Assembly (NCBI RefSeq): GCF_029428675.1
Contig: NZ_JAJNEL010000001.1
Span: 4,774,001 to 4,838,000 of the forward strand
Direction of reading: 5' to 3'
From: Streptomyces sp. JH14
GTDB lineage: Bacteria > Actinomycetota > Actinomycetes > Streptomycetales > Streptomycetaceae
DNA: 64,000 nucleotides
Shown here: piece by piece, positions 59,079-64,000 of the stretch
Layout: every line of letters starts with the position of its first letter
Numbering within the stretch: the stretch's first letter is position 1
Program-made: the position numbers and the translations under genes
Notes under the pieces: model-generated
Seen by the model: only the letters and a program-made list of their open reading frames with translations
What the model was told of the DNA's origin: nothing
Databases searched by the model: none

Positions 59079-60500
59079 CTATACCTCGGTCGCCGCGTCG
59101 CCCACCAACTGCTCCTGCCCGGGAAGCCCCTCGACCGGCGCCTCCTCGACCGGCGCCTCTTCGATCGGCATGAACCCCGGCACCCAGGCGGCCAGTTCGT
59201 CCCGCAGTCTCACTTTCGCACCCAGCTGGCACAGCACCCCGATCGTGCTCAGCGTCACCCGGTGTATAAGCAGATAGGCGGGTGGCAGATTCAGCTGCTT
59301 GCCCAGCTGATGGGCGGGGGAGCGGAGATCCGCTATCCGGGCCGCTTGAGTGCGCATCCAGCTCCGGGTGAAGGTGAACTCCTCCACCTGCGCCGGTTCG
59401 ATGATCGGCAGCAGATAGTCGAGTACCGCCTCCGGGTCGAGGGCGATCGACTCCTTGACGAATCCCTCCTCGCGCAGCAGCGCGTACACCGCTTCCGCGT
59501 CACCTTCCAGTGTCAGCCGCAGCGAGTCCCCGATGGGCTGCGGCAGACCGCCCGGCAGCCGGTCCACCGTGCCGAAGTCCAGCACCCCGAGCCGCCACTG
59601 CCCGGCGTCGCCGTCCTCCTTGTCCGCGGGGAGCAGCCGGAAGTTGCCCGGATGCGGGTCCGCGTGCAGCAGGCCCGTACGCGCCGGGCCGGAGAACAGG
59701 AAACGCGCCAGCAGCTGGCCCGCCCGGTCCCGCTGCTCCTGTGTGCCCTCCGTGATCACCTCGGAGAGCGGAACCCCCTCGATCCACTCCGTCACCAGCA
59801 CCTGATCGGACTGGTGCACCACATCGGGGATCACCACATCGCGATCGCCTGCGAACTCCTCGGCGTGCGCCCGCTGCGACCGTGCCTCCAGCTCGTAGTC
59901 CAGCTCCTCCGACACCCGGTCACGCAGCTCCGTGATGAGCGGTTTGATGTCCATCCCGGGGATCAGCGGCCCGAGCAGCCGGGCGAAACGGCTGAGTTGG
60001 GTCAGATCCGAGAGCAGGGCCTCCCCGGCGCCCGGGTACTGCACCTTCACCGCGACGTCGCGACCGTCGTGCCAGACCGCCCGGTGCACCTGCCCGATCG
60101 AGGCGGCGGCCGAGGGCTTGTCCTCGAATTCGAGGAACAGCTGCCGCCAGTCCTCGCCGAGCCGCTCCTCCAGCACCGTATGGACCGTGCGGGTCGGCAT
60201 AGGAGGTGCGGCTTCCTGCAGCTTGGTGAGCGCCGCCCGATAGGGACCGGCGACCTCCTCGGGCAGCGCCGACTCGAAGACGGACAGGGCCTGGCCGAGC
60301 TTCATGGCACCGCCCTTCAGCTCTCCCAGGGTTTTGAACAGCTGGTCCGCCGTGCGCTGTTGGAGCTCACGGGCGACTATCTCCGCGGACCTGCCGCCGA
60401 TCCGCTTGCCCAGGCCCCACGTGGCACGGCCGGCAAAGCCGAGTGGCAGCGCAGCCAGCTTCGCGGTGCGGGTGACCGCTTTCCGGGGAAGATCAGACAT
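59079..60500 (-). CDS. ABC1/UbiB (AarF) family atypical kinase
   Basis: A 473-aa protein with the ABC1 signature: KLGQALSVFES (KxGQ motif) near residue 68, SIGQVHRAVWHDGRDVAVKVQYPG with the nucleotide-binding Lys, EELDYELEA, LLHADPHPGNF (catalytic loop) and VLDFGTVDR (metal-binding DFG). In this family the proteins are ATPases or kinases tied to quinone and lipid metabolism. In mycobacteria a related gene sits next to whiB7. The C-terminus has short EEAPVEEAPVEG repeats. The ATG at 60500 follows GGAGGGG. Confidence 0.9.
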   Translation of the reverse strand: MSDLPRKAVTRTAKLAALPLGFAGRATWGLGKRIGGRSAEIVARELQQRTADQLFKTLGELKGGAMKLGQALSVFESALPEEVAGPYRAALTKLQEAAPPMPTRTVHTVLEERLGEDWRQLFLEFEDKPSAAASIGQVHRAVWHDGRDVAVKVQYPGAGEALLSDLTQLSRFARLLGPLIPGMDIKPLITELRDRVSEELDYELEARSQRAHAEEFAGDRDVVIPDVVHQSDQVLVTEWIEGVPLSEVITEGTQEQRDRAGQLLARFLFSGPARTGLLHADPHPGNFRLLPADKEDGDAGQWRLGVLDFGTVDRLPGGLPQPIGDSLRLTLEGDAEAVYALLREEGFVKESIALDPEAVLDYLLPIIEPAQVEEFTFTRSWMRTQAARIADLRSPAHQLGKQLNLPPAYLLIHRVTLSTIGVLCQLGAKVRLRDELAAWVPGFMPIEEAPVEEAPVEGLPGQEQLVGDAATEV

Positions 60501-60541
60501 GCGCCCCTCCAAATCCCAGACTGCTGTGCCGCGTGCGGCGA

Positions 60542-61732
60542 TTACCCGGCCATTGTGTCGTGCGCCGCGTCGAGCACTGAGGTGCGCTCCCCCACAGTGT
60601 GCCCACCCGCCCCGCAGAAACAGCCCAGGTGAGCCCCGATCTGCTCCGACCGCCAGTCCAGCAGCGGCAGAGCGGCCTCCCACCGGGCCCCGGTGGTGGC
60701 GGGCAGTTCGCCGTCCAGAAAAGCCAGTGCATGGGCTGCCGCCAAGCCCGCCACTGCCGTGGCGAGCCCCAGATCGCACGCCTGCACCGCGTTGCGCCGA
60801 CCGGACCGCCACTGTGCCAGCATCCGCGGCCACTGCGGATCACGGTCCGCGCGGGCCAGCTCCAGGCATCCTGCGCAGGCCGTACCCCCGGGGAGAACCA
60901 AGGGGCCGACCACGCCGGTGGCTTCGATCACCCCGGCATAGAGATGAGGAATGCCGGAGGCGATCCAGCTTTCGGCGGCGCGCGGGTCGGGGGCGTACAC
61001 CGCGAGACCGTCCCGGGGTGCGACGACGACCAGTGACAGGCCGGGCCCGCCGTTCGCCGCATCACCGAGGACCGGGACGCCACTTCCCCGGGTGCCGGCC
61101 GCCGCGGTGCCCGCGGTTTCCGTCGCCCGCGGCGCAGGTCCGACGGCCGATCGACGCACCAACTGCCGGGCTGCGGTGTCCCTGCGCTCTCCGACCGCGG
61201 TCGCCGGGAGTCCGCCGGGTGCGACGTCCGAGGGCTCGGCGAGCCCGCCGTCCAGAACCTCGACCCGGCCCACTCCGGACCCGGACAGCAACGCGGCGAT
61301 GGCGGCACCGACCCGGCCCGCGCCTCGCACCTGGACCCGCATCGAGCGGCGGGCCGCCAGCCGGCGCAGCCCGCCGCCCGGTTCGGGATGGACGACCGAG
61401 AGCGACGCGAGGTCGGGGCGCTGCCGCTCCAGGACGTCGGTCCGGTTCCGCAGGGCGTCGGCCTCCGGGCCGCCGGCCCGCACATCGTCGATCAGCCCTG
61501 CGTCCGCCAAGCGCCGCACCAGTGTGTCCACCTGAGGACCCGGCAGATCCAGTGCTCGTGCCTCTTCGCGCAGCAGCGGCAGTCCGCGCGTTCCGTCGAG
61601 AAGTTCCAGGAAACTGCCCGTGGCGATGTCCACCGGGCCGAGCTTCACCGCGTGAGCGCGTGTCACGCCGAATTGCACGGTGTTCCTGCCGCGCCAGGCG
61701 CGCCGCAGCGCGGGCTTCAACATCGGATGCAT
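60542..61732 (-). CDS. ThiF/E1-like protein with an N-terminal peptide-recognition-like domain
   Basis: A 396-aa protein. An N-terminal winged-helix-like region (residues 15-85) resembles peptide-recognition domains of Ocin-ThiF proteins. The Rossmann part has VRGAGRVGAAIAALL near residue 133. Zinc-type cysteines occur as CAGC near 290 and CFC near 370. The adenylation residues seen in MoeZ (NLQRQ and the following Lys) are not conserved here, so it may bind rather than adenylate its partner. No peptide precursor or cyclodehydratase partner is nearby. It shares the leftward direction with the ABC1 gene and is divergent from the metalloprotease gene. Confidence 0.78.
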   Translation of the reverse strand: MHPMLKPALRRAWRGRNTVQFGVTRAHAVKLGPVDIATGSFLELLDGTRGLPLLREEARALDLPGPQVDTLVRRLADAGLIDDVRAGGPEADALRNRTDVLERQRPDLASLSVVHPEPGGGLRRLAARRSMRVQVRGAGRVGAAIAALLSGSGVGRVEVLDGGLAEPSDVAPGGLPATAVGERRDTAARQLVRRSAVGPAPRATETAGTAAAGTRGSGVPVLGDAANGGPGLSLVVVAPRDGLAVYAPDPRAAESWIASGIPHLYAGVIEATGVVGPLVLPGGTACAGCLELARADRDPQWPRMLAQWRSGRRNAVQACDLGLATAVAGLAAAHALAFLDGELPATTGARWEAALPLLDWRSEQIGAHLGCFCGAGGHTVGERTSVLDAAHDTMAG

Positions 61733-61928
61733 GGTTTCCCCCGGTCGGTGTCCTTCGTGCGGAGCTCCGCGTGATCCGTTGCCAGAATGCAGGCCGGCCT
61801 CGAAACGTGCAGAAAGTTGTCCACAGGCGGGGCATTTAGTCGTTCAAATGGTGCATGCCGTGGAGTGGATCAAGCATCAACAGCCCAGGGGCGGGACTTC
61901 CCCTGCCGGTACCGGGTAACGTCGTGCC

Positions 61929-62552
61929 GTGCCCGCCGACCCGTCACCCGGCTTCGCCGGGGAGACCCCCGCGCGCAGCGCCGGAGATCATCAGCGCAGC
62001 GCGGCCAGCCATCCGCCCCGCGTCTCGGCGACGAGCGCGGTCGAGGTCCGCAGGAGCACCCGGCGCAGCAGAACGGTATCCGCGTACCGGGAGGGCGACC
62101 GAACCATCGTGCTGATCCCCGCACGGATGTCGGACGCGGAGGAGCGGCGCTGGGTGAGCGTGATGCTCGACAAACTGGCCGCCCAGGAGAGCAAGCGGAT
62201 CCTCGGTGACAGCGAACTCGCGGAGCGGGCCGAGCGGTTGTCCGCCCAGTATTTCGGCGGCCGGGCCAGACCGGCGTCCGTCCGCTGGGTGACCAATCAG
62301 AACACCCGATGGGGTTCGTGCACTCCGGCGGAGGGCAGTATCCGCCTGTCGCACCGGTTGCAGGGCATGCCGGAGTACGTCGTCGACTACGTGCTCGTGC
62401 ATGAGCTGGCGCATCTGCTGGTTCCTGGTCACGGTCCGCGGTTCTGGCGGCTGCTGGAGGCGTATCCGCGGACCGAGCGGGCCCGCGGCTACCTCGAAGG
62501 GGTGGTGGCGGCCGACCGGCTGCCGCATCTGCCGGCCGCCCGCAGTGAGTGA
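61929..62552 (+). CDS. YgjP/WLM-like metallopeptidase (M48 relative)
   Basis: A 207-aa putative zinc peptidase. The metal motif is HELAH followed by His (H158, E159, H162, H168), and the family-specific NQNTRWGSC lies near residue 120. The first 50 residues are basic and probably disordered. YgjP-type proteins are the closest bacterial relatives of Wss1-like (WLM) proteases. The GTG has no Shine-Dalgarno sequence; TAACGT lies exactly 6 nt upstream (61917-61922), so a leaderless mRNA is likely. Confidence 0.85.
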   Translation: MPADPSPGFAGETPARSAGDHQRSAASHPPRVSATSAVEVRRSTRRSRTVSAYREGDRTIVLIPARMSDAEERRWVSVMLDKLAAQESKRILGDSELAERAERLSAQYFGGRARPASVRWVTNQNTRWGSCTPAEGSIRLSHRLQGMPEYVVDYVLVHELAHLLVPGHGPRFWRLLEAYPRTERARGYLEGVVAADRLPHLPAARSE

Positions 62553-62659
62553 CGCGCGGTGGTTCTGTACCGGGTGTGTACCGACTTGGCCCAATGTCGG
62601 ATTTTGCGGCTAGCCTGGCGCGACGCATTCATATTCGGGATGGGGGACGGTCGTTACGC

Positions 62660-64000
62660 ATGGCCAGGGAATTCCAACGCGGCCACAAGGCCAAGATCAG
62701 TGATCTCACGCCGGGGACGGACCTGTACGTAGGTGTGCAGATCGCCGGCCCGGGGCTGACCTTTGACATCAGCTGCTTCGGCCTCGATGCCAATGAGCAG
62801 CTCTCCGACGACCGGTATTTCATCTTCTTCAACCAGCCGAAATCGCCCGAGGAGTCCATTCAGCTCCTCGGTGCCCAGGCCGGTGACACCGAGTCGTTCC
62901 GCGTCACGCTGGACCGCATTCCGGCGAACATCCACAAGCTCTCCTTCACGGCGACGGTCGACGGCGCGGGGCAGATGTCCCAGGTCGGCCCGGGGTACAT
63001 CCGGATCGTCGCGGGTGGCGAGGAAGTCGTCAGGTACGCCTTCACCGGTTCGGAGTTCACCACCGAGCGTGCGGTGATGCTGGGCGACTTCTACCTGAAG
63101 GACGTCTGGCGGTTCGCTGCCGTCGGTCAGGGCTTCGACGGCGGCCTCGATGCGCTGCTGAAGAACTTCGGCGGTGAGGTCGCCGAGGAGGCGCCCGCAG
63201 CGCCGCAGCCGCAGGCGGCCGCCCCGTCGTTCGCCCCGCCCGCGCAGCCTGCCGCCCCGGCGCCGGCCCCGTCCTTCGGGGCTCCGGCCGCCCCCCAAGT
63301 TCCGCAGCCTGCACCGTCCTTCGGGGCCCCGGCCGGCCAGGCTCCTGCGCCGCAGCAGCAGATGCATGCGGCGCCGACCATCGCGGCTCCGATGACGCCG
63401 CAGGGCGGCACCGTTCCGCCGCCCGCGCCTGCCCCGGCTCCGTACGGGCAGCCGGGCCAGCCGCCGCAGCAGCCGCAGTTCGGACAGGTCCCCGGCCAGC
63501 CGGTGCCCGCCGCCCCGTACGGCCAGCAGGCTCCCGCCCCGTTCGGGCAGCAGCCTCCCGGTATACCCCAGGGCGTGCCGCAGGGAGTGCCGCAGTCCGG
63601 TGCAGGTCTGCAGGCCGCGCTCCAGCCGTACAAGGAGACGGCCACCGGCCAGCGTTGGACCCCGCAGAACCAGCAGCTCATGCGGGTCGACCTCACCATG
63701 GGCGGCACCCCCGTGCTCGCCCGCCAGGGCTCCATGGTGATGTACCAGGGCAAGGTCGACTTCGGCTACAAGGGTGCCGGTTTCGCCGGCCGCGTGGTCG
63801 GAAACGCCACTGGTCAGGAAATGCAGCTGATGCGGTGCACCGGCCGGGGGCAGGTCTTCCTCGCCGAGGACGCCGCCCATCTGCACCCCATCGAGCTCCA
63901 GGGGGACGGCATCTGCGTCTCGGCGGAGAGCGTCCTCGCCTTCGACGAGTCGCTGCAGTACGAGGTCCGCCGGATCGAGGGGCACGGTATCCCCGGTGGC
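62660..64000 (+). CDS. TerD-AIM24 fusion protein, 3' end outside the window
   Basis: 447 codons are visible and the frame is open at the window edge. An N-terminal TerD domain (residues about 1-180; FDISCFGLDANEQLSDDRYFIFFNQ) carries the Asp pattern of Ca2+-binding TerD. A long Pro/Gln/Ala linker follows (180-320; repeats of APSFGAP and PQGVPQG). Then an AIM24-like beta domain starts (about 325 onward; GGTPVLARQGSMVMYQGKVDF). TerD proteins are linked to tellurite and stress responses. The start is the ATG at 62660; GGGGGA lies upstream. Confidence 0.85.
   Translation, partial: MAREFQRGHKAKISDLTPGTDLYVGVQIAGPGLTFDISCFGLDANEQLSDDRYFIFFNQPKSPEESIQLLGAQAGDTESFRVTLDRIPANIHKLSFTATVDGAGQMSQVGPGYIRIVAGGEEVVRYAFTGSEFTTERAVMLGDFYLKDVWRFAAVGQGFDGGLDALLKNFGGEVAEEAPAAPQPQAAAPSFAPPAQPAAPAPAPSFGAPAAPQVPQPAPSFGAPAGQAPAPQQQMHAAPTIAAPMTPQGGTVPPPAPAPAPYGQPGQPPQQPQFGQVPGQPVPAAPYGQQAPAPFGQQPPGIPQGVPQGVPQSGAGLQAALQPYKETATGQRWTPQNQQLMRVDLTMGGTPVLARQGSMVMYQGKVDFGYKGAGFAGRVVGNATGQEMQLMRCTGRGQVFLAEDAAHLHPIELQGDGICVSAESVLAFDESLQYEVRRIEGHGIPGG

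Noticed and set aside
60542..61732. Azole/lanthipeptide-type biosynthetic cluster around the ThiF-like gene
   Set aside because: No precursor peptide, cyclodehydratase, dehydrogenase or transporter is nearby.

Overview
This is a chromosomal segment of a Streptomyces or close relative. The base composition is very GC-rich with strong third-position GC, many genes start with GTG, and the gene families and their order are typical of actinobacterial core chromosome: RseA-HtrA-TatB, Mrp, DUF3107, MoeZ, AdnAB, UvrD2, WhiB7/WblC and Sigma-R-type promoters. I see no tRNA or rRNA gene, CRISPR array, insertion sequence, prophage or secondary-metabolite cluster. Family calls rest on motif recognition, because no database search was possible.

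Layout. Positions 1-10700 hold an envelope and ion block: the end of an anti-sigma factor, HtrA protease, TatB, Mrp, a DUF1003 membrane protein, a soluble MgtE_N/CBS protein, a lipoprotein and CorA. Positions 10.8-24.6 kb hold mostly small transcription units: an MFS exporter, a PHP phosphoesterase, MarC, a 50-aa protein with a Sigma-R promoter, a NYN nuclease, a DEAD-box helicase that probably starts at CTG, a ferritin-like protein, DUF3107, a TetR regulator, two alpha/beta hydrolases and a DUF3152 protein. Positions 24.7-30.5 kb hold a peptide-type ABC importer operon, preceded by a palindrome, a consensus-like promoter and a 31-aa leader peptide ending Cys-Cys. Positions 30.6-36.1 kb hold a coupled four-gene glycan locus: a DUF3492 glycosyltransferase like PelF, a large membrane protein, an epimerase and a spherulin-4-type hydrolase. 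Positions 36.2-43.8 kb hold MoeZ, two paralogous secreted peptidases and a membrane protein carrying a kinase-like domain that looks inactive. Positions 43.9-64 kb hold a DNA-repair and stress block: an alkyltransferase-like protein, AdnA, AdnB, a dipeptidase, NudC, a decayed folD fragment, a mycoredoxin, UvrD2, WblC with an attenuator leader, an ABC1 kinase, a ThiF-like protein, a YgjP-type metalloprotease and a TerD-AIM24 fusion.

How it works together. From memory, the right-hand block matches a Mycobacterium tuberculosis neighbourhood (moeB1, ATL, adnAB, nudC, uvrD2, mrx1, whiB7, ABC1 kinase), and the left edge matches sigE-rseA-htrA-tatB and mrp. Thiol and redox stress is a recurring theme: four sequences fit the Sigma-R consensus GGAAT-N18-GTT, upstream of moeZ, the mycoredoxin gene, the 50-aa gene and one spot with no annotated gene. 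Ten genes have a -10-like hexamer (nine match TANNNT) only 6-7 nt before the start codon, which suggests leaderless mRNAs. The strongest regulatory structure is the wblC leader, with an upstream ORF, an antiterminator segment and a rho-independent terminator.
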